Notes: a model not told the origin generated them from the letters alone. A DNA stretch of 32,846 nt from Acidobacteriota bacterium (GCA_019639135.1 JAHBSL010000031.1:1-32846), one strand, 5' to 3'. Positions 1-8,655 are shown, counted from the first letter of the stretch. Numbers and translations: made by a program.

Positions 1-173
1 GACCCATTTCCTCTCGTCTTACAAAAGGGCTTGCATTCGGTGGTAGAATCTATTTAACCTTTTGCGACTCCTATGGATAGCCAAATCAAGAAAACTCTCC
101 TCTCGGTCGAAGATCGTGATCTGCCGCACACTTTCCCTCGCAGCCATCGTCCGGACTCGCGGGTCAGTTGTTT

Positions 174-179
174 TATAAT
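174..179 (+). promoter_or_regulatory. Possible -10 element upstream of hsdM remnant
   Basis: A perfect TATAAT hexamer ends 14 bases before the hsdM ATG. No good -35 hexamer lies at the usual distance, and a start site here would leave a leader of only a few bases. The remaining bases 1-193 show no convincing gene. Confidence 0.3.
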
Positions 180-193
180 AAATTCAGTTTCGG

Positions 194-1710
194 ATGCCGC
201 CGAGATCAGCACTTTCTACGGAGGATCCTGCCTTGTTTGAACAGGCCTTTAAGAACATCGACAATACTCTCCGCAAAGAGGCGGGATGTGCAACAGAGCT
301 CGACTATATCGAGCAAACCTCGTGGATACTTTTCCTCAAGTATCTGGATGATCTCGAAAATACAAAGAAAACTGCGGCTGCTCTTGCTGGCAAGGACCAT
401 AAGCCGATACTGACCGATGATTTTCGCTGGAACTCTTGGGCCGCACCCAAGAAAGCCGATGGAACGCTTGACCATCATAAAGCATTGACGGGCGACGATC
501 TGATCGATTTTGTAGACCAGAAGCTTTTCCCTTATCTCAAACAGTTCAAACGAGATGCCGAGAGTGCGGACACCATCGAATACAAGATCGGCGAGATATT
601 CTCCGAGCTTAAAAACCGTATCCAGAGCGGATACAACCTGCGGGAGATCATCGACCAGATCGACGAGCTTCGGTTTCGTTCCCGCGAAGAGAAGGACGAG
701 ATGTCTGCTCTTTACGAAGAGAAAATCAAGAACATGGGCAATGCCGGGCGGAATGGCGGTGAGTATTACACGCCGCGGCCGCTGATCAAGGCGATCGTTC
801 AGGTGGTTGCTCCAAAGATTGGCGACCGGATTTATGACGGAGCGTGCGGCAGTGCCGGATTTCTTTGCGAGGCTTTTGAGTATCTGCGGAAAAGCCGCGA
901 GCTGTCCGTCAATGATCTCAACACACTGCAAAAGCGATCATTTTATGGCAAGGAAAAGAAATCGCTCGCCTATATCATCGGCATCATGAATATGATCCTC
1001 CACGGGATCGAAGCAGCGAATATCATTCACACGAACACGCTCGCCGAGAACCTTGCCGATATTCAGGAGAAAGACCGATACAATATCGTACTTGCAAATC
1101 CACCCTTCGGCGGCAAGGAACGTGCCGAGGTAAAGCAGAATTTTCCTATCCAGACCGGCGAGACAGCATTTCTTTTCCTGCAGCACTTTATCAAGATGCT
1201 GAAGGCCGGCGGCAGAGGCGGCGTGGTTATAAAGAACACGTTTCTTTCCAATGGCGATGCCAAGGCTTTGCGAAAGATGCTGCTCGAAGATTGCGATCTT
1301 TTCGCGGTCCTTGATTGCCCGCAGGGAACGTTCCTCGGTGCCGGCGTCAGGACCGTTGTTCTATTTTTTGAGAAAGGAAAGGCGACGCGAAACATCTGGT
1401 ATTACCAACTCGATCCCGGAAGAAGCCTCGGCAAAACAAATCCGCTCAACGACGCCGACCTCGCTGAGTTCATTGAACTGCAGAGACGAACGCAGATTCC
1501 GATAAGTCCTGGACGGTCAGTATCGATGATATTGATAAATCGACATTCGATCTTTCCGTCAAGAACCCGAACCGCGTCGAAGAAACCGCTCTCCGCGATC
1601 CGAAAGAGATACTCGAAGAGATAAAACGCCTCGACGCCGAAACCGCGGAAATCCTAAAAAAGGTGCAGCGTTGGTATGAACGAGTTGTCCGCTTTGCCGT
1701 TAGAGTATGA
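194..1710 (+). pseudogene. hsdM: Type I restriction-modification DNA methyltransferase subunit (HsdM), frameshifted near the C-terminus
   Basis: This is the N6-adenine methyltransferase subunit of a type I restriction-modification enzyme, which methylates the recognition site together with HsdS. The N-terminal helical domain (about residues 1-170) precedes the methyltransferase domain. The SAM-binding motif reads DGACGSAGF at about residue 215 and the catalytic N-P-P-F motif follows LVLAN-like context at about residue 302. The original frame is lost after ELQ at about 1483: the ORF runs on out of frame to 1624, while the shifted frame encodes a convincing HsdM tail (NADSDKSWTV, then STFDLSVKNPNRVEE) ending at TGA 1708-1710. 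Loss of one A from an original AAG codon near 1484 explains it, since restoring it gives ELQKTNADSDKSW. The true stop overlaps the next start as ATGA. No hsdR is visible here. A sequencing error cannot be excluded, but the partner hsdS is also broken. Confidence 0.9.
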
Positions 1711-2129
1711 CTGAATATGAGCTAGTTGAAATTTATGCTAAAGCATTGAACCGGCTAGATTTCGAGCTACTTGAACCGTTCCTCGATGACGATGTTGTGT
1801 ACGAATCACAAGAGGTTCTTAGTTCGCTCAAAGGAAAAGCAGCGGTTTCTGAATACCTGAGGGGCAAATTTGCGACAATAAGGAAAGCGATCTGGAGATC
1901 TCAAGTCTATGCCGAGATAGGACATTGCGGCACGCAAGATGGAAATAATATTCAGGTGTTATCTGCGGAGCCATTTCGTCCTTGTATTTTGATGGCACAA
2001 GGCGATCCGAGCAAAGTACTCGTCCTTGTGTTACTTGACGTTGAATCAGCCAAAATAAAGCGTATTGACCTTTGCACTGTCGTGCCTCACCCGTCGAGCG
2101 CTATTCGAAGCGGAGTTTATCCCGAGTAG
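1707..2129 (+). CDS. NTF2-like / SnoaL-like domain protein within the restriction-modification locus
   Basis: This 140-residue protein has the pattern of an NTF2-like (SnoaL-type) alpha+beta barrel: an N-terminal helix (YELVEIYAKALNRLD), the motif LEPFLDDDVVYES, a KGKAAVSEYL helix, then beta strands with a conserved-looking VLVLLDVE strand. Such folds bind small molecules or act as small enzymes, and no specific activity can be read from this copy. The start ATG overlaps the ancestral hsdM stop (ATGA), and hsdS starts 27 bases downstream, so it was co-transcribed with hsdM and hsdS. It is intact while both flanking genes are broken. It is not a standard type I subunit, so it is either cargo or an accessory gene. 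Confidence 0.65.
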   Translation: MTEYELVEIYAKALNRLDFELLEPFLDDDVVYESQEVLSSLKGKAAVSEYLRGKFATIRKAIWRSQVYAEIGHCGTQDGNNIQVLSAEPFRPCILMAQGDPSKVLVLVLLDVESAKIKRIDLCTVVPHPSSAIRSGVYPE

Positions 2130-2156
2130 ATCATACAACAAGGTCCGAAGAGATTA

Positions 2157-2506
2157 ATGAAGAACGGTTGGGCAAACAAGAGGCTTGGTGATGTCTGTGA
2201 GTTCGTGAAGGAACAAGGAGAATGGACAGGCTTGCCCTACGTTGGGCTTGAGCATATTGAATCAAACACAGGCGTCTTTCTTGGCTCGCGATTACCACAA
2301 ACAGTTAAGAGCACAACGTTTCGGTTCACTCCGGAACATGTTCTTTATGGCCGATTGCGCCCATATCTGAACAAGGTTTTGCTTCCTGATTTTGTCGGCC
2401 TTTGTCGGCCATTGTTCGACCGAGATTTTCCCAGTTAAGCCGACCGAACAGCTAGATCGAAACTACTTTTCATATTGGTTGCGTTCCGATGAGACTGAGA
2501 GGGTCT
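2157..2506 (+). pseudogene. hsdS: Type I restriction enzyme specificity subunit (HsdS), N-terminal remnant, frameshifted and truncated
   Basis: The first target-recognition domain is recognisable: WANKRLGDVCEFVK, then LPYVGLEHIES and FTPEHVLYGRLRPYLNKVLL, all typical of HsdS, which selects the DNA sequence methylated or cut. The reading frame breaks at an exact 10-bp tandem duplication (2391-2400 and 2401-2410). Removing one copy restores VGHCSTEIFPVKPTEQLD, including the family GHCSTE motif, followed by NYFSYWLRSDETER. The gene is then cut off at the left end of the IS3 element near 2502, so the central helix and second recognition domain are missing. With no second domain it cannot be a working full-length HsdS. 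Confidence 0.88.
2391..2410 (+). repeat. 10-bp perfect tandem duplication inside hsdS
   Basis: The decamer TTTGTCGGCC occurs twice without a gap. Because 10 is not a multiple of 3, it shifts the hsdS frame; removing one unit restores a family-consistent protein. This looks like a replication-slippage duplication. Confidence 0.95.
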
Positions 2507-2546
2507 AATAAAACGACACAAAAAAGTCTCTTATAATGGAGGGATT

Positions 2547-2798
2547 ATGAAGAGATACGACGAAGAGTTCAAGAAAGGGGTGATCCGGAGGTTCATGGAG
2601 GGGGAGACGATGGCGGCGCTGGTGCGTGAGACGGGAGTGAACAAGCAGACGCTGTATAAGTGGAAGCAGGAGTTGGTGCGGACGGAGGACGGCGAGGTAG
2701 ATAAGGAAAAGCTGGCGATGAGAAAGGAGATACGGGAGCTGCGAATGGAGGTAGAGATCTTAAAAAAAGCGGCGTTGATCTTCGGGCGAGGGGGATAG
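2547..2798 (+). CDS. IS3-family transposase OrfA (helix-turn-helix protein)
   Basis: OrfA binds the IS ends and regulates transposition. The 83-residue product starts KRYDEEFKKGVIRRF and has the IS3/IS911 helix-turn-helix (MAALVRETGVNKQTLYKWKQEL, about residues 27-49). A leucine-zipper-like helix follows (KEIRELRMEVEILKKAAL). A GGAGG-like sequence (ATGGAGGG) precedes the ATG by a few bases. The A7 run at 2762-2768, near the end of the gene, is the site where ribosomes can slip into orfB. Length and motifs are normal for the family. Confidence 0.92.
   Translation: MKRYDEEFKKGVIRRFMEGETMAALVRETGVNKQTLYKWKQELVRTEDGEVDKEKLAMRKEIRELRMEVEILKKAALIFGRGG
2762..2768 (+). promoter_or_regulatory. Programmed -1 frameshift site (A7) between orfA and orfB
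   Basis: The run of seven A lies in the orfA codons TTA-AAA-AAA-GCG. A -1 slip continues as SGVDLRARGIEARARRYEF and then IDGQRSRYPVRVMCG, joining smoothly to orfB with no stop. IS3 elements make their active OrfAB transposase this way. Confidence 0.8.
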
Positions 2799-2851
2799 AG
2801 GCGAGGGCGAGGCGATACGAGTTCATCGATGGTCAGAGGAGCAGATACCCT

Positions 2852-3778
2852 GTGCGGGTGATGTGCGGCTGTTTGAAAGTGAGTGCGAAAGCGTATTACG
2901 CGTGGGCCGAGCGGATCAGACAGCCTGAGACGAGAGAGACTTCGGTAAGGGCTGCGGTGAGAGAGAAGTTCTACTTTCACAAGAGGCGATACGGTTCAAA
3001 GCGTCTGTCGGATGAGCTGAAGGACGCAGGGATAGAGGCCGGACGATATTTGACAAGGCGGATAATGCGGGAAGAGGGCCTGGTCGCCAGACAGCCTCGG
3101 CGATTCAGGCCGCAGACGACGGACTCACGCGGGACGCGTCCGAGCCCGAACCTGCTGAAAGAGTTGGGGAATACTGAGCTTGGAGCCGGCGAGGTGCTGG
3201 TCGGCGACATCACATATCTCGCGATGACGAACTCCCGGTTCTGTTATCTGGCGATGTTCCAGGACAAGCGGACAAAGCGGATCGCGGGCTGGGCGATATC
3301 GACTCGAATGACCGCCGAGATTGTCACGGATGCTCTGCGAATGGCTCTCAGACGCGGCTTTGTTAAGCGAAACGCGATCATTCACACCGACCGCGGCAGC
3401 CAATACGCCTCGAACGCTTTCAGGCAGATGCTAGAAAGATGCCGCCTGAGACAGTCAATGAGTGGCAAAGGCAACTGTTACGACAACGCCCAGGCCGAGA
3501 GCTTTTTCTCAAGGCTCAAAACCGAAGCCGATATGAAAATATTCGACACGATCGACGAGGCACAGAGCACGGCATTTGATTACATCGATTGCTATTACAA
3601 CCGCGTCAGGCGCCACTCGACGCTCGGGACCACAATCCCGATCTTCGAACAACGCCTGTCGCTCCAAACAACCGGCTGTGCGAGAGCCGGAAAAGCCTCA
3701 AAACAGGACTTCCCACCTCTCTCACAGCCACAACAACCAATTCAATCTAAAGGAGCAAAACGAGACTTTCGTGTGTAA
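2852..3778 (+). CDS. IS3-family transposase OrfB (DDE integrase domain)
   Basis: This is the catalytic half of the IS3 transposase, with an RNase H-like DDE fold that cuts and joins the element's ends. The three acidic residues are visible: D in LVGDITYLA, D in IHTDRGSQYAS, and E in NAQAESFFSRLK. The KRRYGSKRLSDEL motif of the upstream HTH_21 region is also present. The open frame extends upstream to the slip site at 2768, so the functional product is probably an OrfAB fusion; the GTG at 2852 is only the first internal start. No stop or frameshift interrupts it, so the element may still be active. Confidence 0.92.
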   Translation: MRVMCGCLKVSAKAYYAWAERIRQPETRETSVRAAVREKFYFHKRRYGSKRLSDELKDAGIEAGRYLTRRIMREEGLVARQPRRFRPQTTDSRGTRPSPNLLKELGNTELGAGEVLVGDITYLAMTNSRFCYLAMFQDKRTKRIAGWAISTRMTAEIVTDALRMALRRGFVKRNAIIHTDRGSQYASNAFRQMLERCRLRQSMSGKGNCYDNAQAESFFSRLKTEADMKIFDTIDEAQSTAFDYIDCYYNRVRRHSTLGTTIPIFEQRLSLQTTGCARAGKASKQDFPPLSQPQQPIQSKGAKRDFRV

Positions 3779-3790
3779 GAAAACTTGACA

Positions 3791-4461
3791 CCCTCAATCT
3801 GCCCGGAATGCAGTATAAGCGGGCGGGCATTGTGCTTGGCGGGCTGACCCGTGCGGATGCCGTCCCGCTGCGACTTTACGGACAGCGGTCGTTCGAACGC
3901 TGGCACAGGCTGAACCGTTTTATCGACGAAATTAACCTGCGTTACGGAAGGGATGTGATAAAGCTCGCCGCTCTCTACGAAAACGGCGGGTGGCAAAGTC
4001 AGAGCATCCGCTGGAAGGACATAGACGCGGCATCGAACACGGTGCTGATCCGGGCGGGGTACGCAAAGACAGGCAAGGAGCGGCGAACGATCATCACATC
4101 ACGCGGACTAGAGGCTCTCGACGCAATTCGTGAAATAGCCCCGGCGGAAGGTCCGTTCACTGAGATCGGAGACACCAAGCGAGCGTGGAACTCAGTACGC
4201 GAACGGGCTGGGCTTCTAGACATTCGCTTTCACGATCTGCGAGGCACATTTGCCACGCGATTGGCCGCGGCGGGAGTGAGCGAGCTTATCATCATGCAGT
4301 TGATGGGGCATTCGCCGACGACTGTGACCAGGCGGCACTACATCGGCCTTGACTCGTCCATCATTGCGGATACGATCGAAAAGATAGAAGCTTGGCGTAA
4401 ACGTCACCAAGGCCTGCCAGTCACATCGAACGCGATCGCATTATCGGCGGCCGTGAATTAG
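3791..4461 (+). pseudogene. In-frame chimera: C-terminal part of a UmuC-type Y-family polymerase joined to a truncated tyrosine recombinase
   Basis: Reading begins right at the IS right end. The first part (NLPGMQYKRAGIVLGGLT, then FERWHRLNRFIDEINLRYGR and DVIKLA, to about GGWQ at 3993) matches the C-terminal DUF4113 segment of UmuC-like translesion polymerases, where these motifs precede the final YTTRW element. From about SIRWKDIDA onward the sequence is the C-terminal half of a tyrosine recombinase. It has RFHDLRGTFATRL (H-x-x-R), LMGHSPTT (His) and the terminal HYI tyrosine. The first catalytic arginine region and the whole DNA-binding N-terminal half are missing, so it cannot be an active integrase. 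The longest ORF starts at ATG 3808, which is internal to the umuC fragment. The two halves share the frame by chance of the deletion. Confidence 0.8.
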
Positions 4462-4474
4462 TGTTTGACACAAA

Positions 4475-4512
4475 TGGAGCGGACCGGGATTCGATGTAGA
4501 ACCCGTGACCCC
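4475..4512 (-). other. tRNA 3'-end-like scar, possible attachment site remnant
   Basis: Read on the minus strand, this stretch resembles a tRNA T-arm and acceptor strand: a GGGTC..CGGGTTC start, a CGAATCCCGG end, then TCCGCTCCA. A 5-base insertion (TACAT) interrupts the T-loop, and no matching 5' half of a tRNA is present. It lies 14 bases after the recombinase stop, the usual place for the att site of a tRNA-targeting integrase. I infer a decayed att site. Confidence 0.5.
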
Positions 4513-5201
4513 TAGAAAGCGTTCGTTGGGAGCCGCCTGGGACAAATGGGCCACAGGCGTTCGACCGGAATAGTTCCCGATCTCCAAATAGGCCCGCAAG
4601 AAAGTTGTGTTTGGTTTCGCCGGTGTTGCCGTGCGGGGATACCTGCCAAATGCAAAGAAATATGGGCGGGAATTGGATTACTGTCAATCAATTTGTCATT
4701 TCCATACACCTTTGATATTGCCGTACTCGCTTTCTCGATCACACTCCTTAAGGCGGTTGAAGGAATCAAGAGAACTCCAAATGAAATGTCCGAGGGATTA
4801 GGCTTAATGCTAGAATCCTGTGCGGTCGAGCCATTTTTTTAATCATAAGATAAGTCAGAATAGTGCAATAAACTCCCAAGTTTCAAGTCCTGTAAACGAT
4901 AACGAATACCAAATAGCGGATAGCGAACACTGCATTTTCAAGAAGAGGCTTGGACCACTAGTTGCGAAACAGCGGCCGACGTTTAGCGGACAGATTTATG
5001 TCTTATAGAAAGGAAGTTCGGGAGGGACAACGTATGAATAAGATTAGTCGAGGTCGAAATCTGGAGTGTTTAACTCGGTAGCATTCGAGGTCGCGTTGTT
5101 TTACGTTTCGCCGCGTTTCTTTTATAGAGCCTTCCTCAGATCTCGTTCTGCGTTTTTGGTAGGATTTCGAGTTGGGCTTGTAGTTGGTTGATTTCTATCT
5201 C
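4513..5201. other. Stretch without a convincing gene
   Basis: Short open frames on both strands have no recognisable motifs, poor ribosome sites and unnatural composition. The region is AT-richer than its flanks and may be degenerate mobile-element sequence. I see no clear terminator for the minus-strand operon that ends at 5202. Confidence 0.5.
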
Positions 5202-6629
5202 TCAAAACTCGATTCGGTATTCCGTATATAACTTTGTGTGAGTTGTTTTTGACTTAAAGGCTTCGAGCTCCTTGTTTGTGAGCGAGTTTTGTAAATCTTT
5301 ATTGATTTCTTTGAAAGAACTAGAATCGGCTAACAGAACCCGCCCGCGACATTTTTCTCGGAGGCGTTCCCAAAGAGTCGGATACGGGAAAGGCCATGAC
5401 TGTCGCTTGGCTGTGGATCGGTGAACAGGAATCATCGCAACCAGGTCGTCGCTGGTCATCTTTTCCAGGCCCTTGGCTCGTAGCGTAGCATTGTGACTAC
5501 CGTGATGGCCGACCTTATAGAGTACTGTTCGGGCGAGAAGATCGTCTATCGTAATGGACTTCGCCTGCCCATTCCTACCCTCTACCTCCCATGTCAGATC
5601 AGACCATGAAAGCCAGTTTCCGACTTGAGCATCACCTGGAAAAAGTAGCACTTTGCCCTCGACTCCCAATTCAACAGCTAAAGCGAAACAAGTGTTGTTC
5701 GTATAGCTATCCAAATGGAGGGCAAGTTCACCGGCTTGTGCCAGCCAGTCATGGTCGATACGTCTCCAGCGATTATTGTCTTTGGTAGCGAAACCATAGT
5801 GACTCGCAAAGAAAGGATTGCTTTTTGCATCATTTGGAAGCACGCGGAATCTTGGATCAAACGGATGCGATCGTTCTTTCAGTTCTAGCTCGTCTGAATT
5901 TCCATTTTCAGCGAACGCGGCCGTGAACCCGACAAAAGCTGCAAACGCGTGTTTTCCTTCGTCATAGGTTTCTACTTTTGAGAGCTTCCTTTTGATAAAG
6001 TCGGGATCCTCGGGTGGTCCAAGAACGTAGAATCGAACATCCGGTAGATCGTCGAGAGCGATCGGGGCAGCTTTGGGACGGCAATACAGTTTCTTCTTTG
6101 ATCGGTTTAAGTATCTTTCCCAGGCTCTGTCCGTTTTATTGCGTGCTCCCGCCCCCAGCCCGCCAAAAAAGCCGAAGAGTTCCGTAATTGGTTTTCGATA
6201 CATCCCAAGCCGGGATTCAGCCGTATCATCGGGAAGCTTTGTGATTGCCGCCTCAACGGCTTTTTTTGCTTTCTTAAATCGGTCCTTTAGGACCCTCGCC
6301 GCGGTATTGCCGGGTTCCTCGGTCCATGAAGTCCAAACAGTCCCGAATTCTATCGAATCAAACTCCTGCCCTGCCTGTAAGAACCCGGAAATATGGTCCC
6401 AATGTTCGTGAGTTGCGATCACTACGTCAATATAATTTTCGGTTTCCGTTGCAATGTCTCTGACGACTGACTTTAGTTCCTCATCCGTCGAAGAAAAGCC
6501 GCCACAGTCGATCAGCATTCGAAATGGGGCTTCACCCGCGGCTTTGGGTAGCGATAGCAGAAAACAATCGCCGAGGCCAGGTCGATACATCCTTACAGAC
6601 ATTTCACGCTTTGTGTTCCCGTTGGACAT
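5202..6629 (-). CDS. Metallo-beta-lactamase-fold hydrolase, ComEC/Rec2 C-terminal-like
   Basis: This 475-residue protein is a zinc hydrolase of the metallo-beta-lactamase fold. Near the N-terminus GLGDCFLL leads into a strand MLIDCGG. The metal-binding H-x-H-x-D-H motif is THEHWDH at residues 73-79, LLFPGDAQ supplies the later bridging Asp, and VGHHGSHNATL supplies the last histidine. GDCFLL plus GHHGS is the pattern of ComEC-like stand-alone MBL proteins, some of which act on nucleic acids; the substrate here cannot be told. A central insert (about residues 110-260) is not recognised. No signal peptide is seen, so it is probably cytoplasmic. It is the last gene of a five-gene operon, starting 2 bases after the peptidase stop with a GAGAGG site inside the upstream gene. 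Confidence 0.85.
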   Translation of the reverse strand: MSNGNTKREMSVRMYRPGLGDCFLLSLPKAAGEAPFRMLIDCGGFSSTDEELKSVVRDIATETENYIDVVIATHEHWDHISGFLQAGQEFDSIEFGTVWTSWTEEPGNTAARVLKDRFKKAKKAVEAAITKLPDDTAESRLGMYRKPITELFGFFGGLGAGARNKTDRAWERYLNRSKKKLYCRPKAAPIALDDLPDVRFYVLGPPEDPDFIKRKLSKVETYDEGKHAFAAFVGFTAAFAENGNSDELELKERSHPFDPRFRVLPNDAKSNPFFASHYGFATKDNNRWRRIDHDWLAQAGELALHLDSYTNNTCFALAVELGVEGKVLLFPGDAQVGNWLSWSDLTWEVEGRNGQAKSITIDDLLARTVLYKVGHHGSHNATLRAKGLEKMTSDDLVAMIPVHRSTAKRQSWPFPYPTLWERLREKCRGRVLLADSSSFKEINKDLQNSLTNKELEAFKSKTTHTKLYTEYRIEF

Positions 6630-6631
6630 CC

Positions 6632-8629
6632 TTATAACCTCTCTTCGCTAGTTGAACGATGTAGGACTGCAAAAGGCTCCCGCATATCGTCGAGATCCTT
6701 AAAGTAGGTAGCTCGCAGCGAGCCACCCATCTCAAGCTCGTTTTGATATGTCAGTAGCCGATTTAGTCTAGACTCGTCATCGATTCGCTTCGTAATTGCG
6801 TACTCTAATCTCATTGTTGCAAGGTCGAGAATAAGCGTACTCCCCCCGCGGAATTTGACAGTTCGTGGTTTGGATTTAGCGTTTGAAGCCTGATCAGGGA
6901 TCGGCACGTCACGAGTTTGAACGATCGACATGATCAACTGGTTAAGGGTTCGTCCGTCGGGTCCAATCCGTCGAGCGGGTCTTAGGGAATGGATCTGAAA
7001 CGTAGGAAGGTCTGGTTGTTTCTTCGACCTCCTCATACCCACCAGATCAAAATCGAATCTGATCCCCGCGACCTTACTGAACTCTCTAAGGTCACGGTAA
7101 CCTTCACTCTTGATCCACATGTTCAATCGTTGACTTATTCGCTCGGTCTTCAAAAAAATTGCATGTCTATCTAGAGGCAGCGAAAACTCAGACAGATGAG
7201 TTAGAAGTTCCTTTGCAAGTGGTTTGAAAAATCTTTGAGCTTCATCAACCTTCGGCCAGCATAAACTTTCGGTCGAAAGTACTCGAATATCGCGGGGATA
7301 AATGCCTCTACCGCGAAATGCCTCGATAATTGCGATCCGGTACCCTTTTTCATCATTGGCCACGAGATCGCGATCCGCGGTTATCATCGCCCTCAGGTAG
7401 TCACCAAAATTGATATCAACGGGTGGACAGTAATCCAGGGCTCGAATGCACACGTTTAGAACATGCTGAGCCGAGCGTGCTGCCTCTTCCGCGAGACGAT
7501 TGACCAAATCGGGATGCAGTTCTCCTTCGGGTAAAATCCCCGTTCCAGAACTAGCAATCCGTAAGAGATCGGCAACGCGGCGTTCATAGATAGCTATGAA
7601 CGCATCAAAAACGGCTGCTACCAGGATCGCCCCTCGGCCATGTGGCTCGATGATCGTTTTGTAATCATCCGGGTCCGGAACGAACCGCTCGAGCTGTCCT
7701 GTCTGCGGGTTTTCTTTCACGATCGCACTTCTCAACGCCCCGTAGTTGCCTATCGCCTCACCGAACTGTTGTGCGAGCTCGCCGAGTAAATTCTGTGATT
7801 TGAGGTTTCCCCGCGTCTTTCCGATCTGATGTCGAAGCACATCCCTGAATGTAAAGTGCTGGAACAGGGCAACGATATCCGCAAACGCTTCGTGAAAGGC
7901 CAGCGAGTCCGGGTGACTTGCTTCGACAAAATGAGCGTAGGTTCCGTCGAGCAGTGCGTGTGTCGTTTCGTGAGCGATGATGTCATGCGACAAACAAGTA
8001 AATACCATGCCGCCTGGAAAGAATTTTCCGGGTCGCATTCCGGATGCAGGAAAGTACCCAAAAAGTAGAGCTTTCTTCTCGGGGCTATAATATGCGTTGG
8101 CTTCCCGTAGGGCGTGCGGATAAACGCGTAGCCTTCGGACGAATTCGAAGTTTTTGCCAGCGGACCACAATGCCTTACGTCCCAGTGCGCGTTCAAAGTT
8201 TGCGATCGTCGTCATGATCACCGCATAGACCATCTGCTGGTGAAATTGTGGATTCCCTTCGGAAGGCATTAGGCCGTCTTGAGCGAGGATAAGTTCATCA
8301 CTCAAATCCACCGGGTTATAAAAGCACTCGCTTGCGGGATCATAGTCGACAACCTCGACGTATTCGCCTACCGGGCCGGGCATTAGCCCTTCGTCCCGCT
8401 TCCTAGATTTCTTTTCCCATCGGACCTGATAAATAATTTCGTTTACGAATGCAGTATCGAGTCTGGTTGAAAGACTTGGATCGAAAGCGTAACCTCGCAG
8501 CCTCCGAAACGGCGGGTCTGGCGTTTCGACGCCCGCGAAATGCTTGTGCCTGACCTTGATTTCGGGCTTACTTTTTGTGACCGACGGGTCATCGAGTATC
8601 GCTTGTTGGTATTCCGCCTGCTTATTCAT
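6632..8629 (-). CDS. Gluzincin-type zinc metallopeptidase
   Basis: This 665-residue protein carries a zinc peptidase site: H220-E-T-T-H224 in DIIAHETTHALLDG and, 23 residues later, E247 with D251 in FHEAFADIVALF. This is the E-x-x-x-D third-ligand arrangement of thermolysin-like gluzincins. Catalytic residues are intact. The N-terminal 200 residues (RLRGYAFDPSLSTRLDTAF and others) and the C-terminal 300 are unassigned; RLRGYAFDPS recurs in large uncharacterised bacterial proteins as far as I recall. No signal peptide or membrane segment is seen, unlike secreted M4 peptidases, so the enzyme is probably intracellular. AGGAG lies 6 bases before the ATG. It starts 26 bases after the patatin gene and ends 2 bases before the MBL gene, so the three are translated as a unit. 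Confidence 0.85.
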   Translation of the reverse strand: MNKQAEYQQAILDDPSVTKSKPEIKVRHKHFAGVETPDPPFRRLRGYAFDPSLSTRLDTAFVNEIIYQVRWEKKSRKRDEGLMPGPVGEYVEVVDYDPASECFYNPVDLSDELILAQDGLMPSEGNPQFHQQMVYAVIMTTIANFERALGRKALWSAGKNFEFVRRLRVYPHALREANAYYSPEKKALLFGYFPASGMRPGKFFPGGMVFTCLSHDIIAHETTHALLDGTYAHFVEASHPDSLAFHEAFADIVALFQHFTFRDVLRHQIGKTRGNLKSQNLLGELAQQFGEAIGNYGALRSAIVKENPQTGQLERFVPDPDDYKTIIEPHGRGAILVAAVFDAFIAIYERRVADLLRIASSGTGILPEGELHPDLVNRLAEEAARSAQHVLNVCIRALDYCPPVDINFGDYLRAMITADRDLVANDEKGYRIAIIEAFRGRGIYPRDIRVLSTESLCWPKVDEAQRFFKPLAKELLTHLSEFSLPLDRHAIFLKTERISQRLNMWIKSEGYRDLREFSKVAGIRFDFDLVGMRRSKKQPDLPTFQIHSLRPARRIGPDGRTLNQLIMSIVQTRDVPIPDQASNAKSKPRTVKFRGGSTLILDLATMRLEYAITKRIDDESRLNRLLTYQNELEMGGSLRATYFKDLDDMREPFAVLHRSTSEERL

Positions 8630-8655
8630 TCTCGCTCCTATTTAAAGAGTGATGG

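Larger units (their letters stand above)
2502..3790 (+). mobile_element. IS3-family insertion sequence, about 1.29 kb
   Basis: The element holds orfA and orfB transposase frames joined by an A7 slip site. Its ends form an imperfect inverted repeat of about 29 bp: the left end 2502-2530 aligns without gaps to the reverse complement of 3762-3790, and the inner halves share ACAC and AAGTCTC. The right end closes with ACTTGACA, as expected for IS3 ends. No target-site duplication is visible: the bases before the left end (GAGAG) differ from those after the right end (CCCTC). The left flank is hsdS and the right flank is umuC, so the two sides do not belong to one gene. This suggests an IS-mediated deletion or recombination after insertion. 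Confidence 0.88.

Noticed and set aside
206..931. Minus-strand open frame of 241 residues
   Set aside because: It is antisense to hsdM, whose motifs are clear on the plus strand.
4546..5008. Short plus-strand frames after the recombinase
   Set aside because: They have no motifs or ribosome sites, and the early part overlaps the tRNA-like scar region; probable degenerate sequence.
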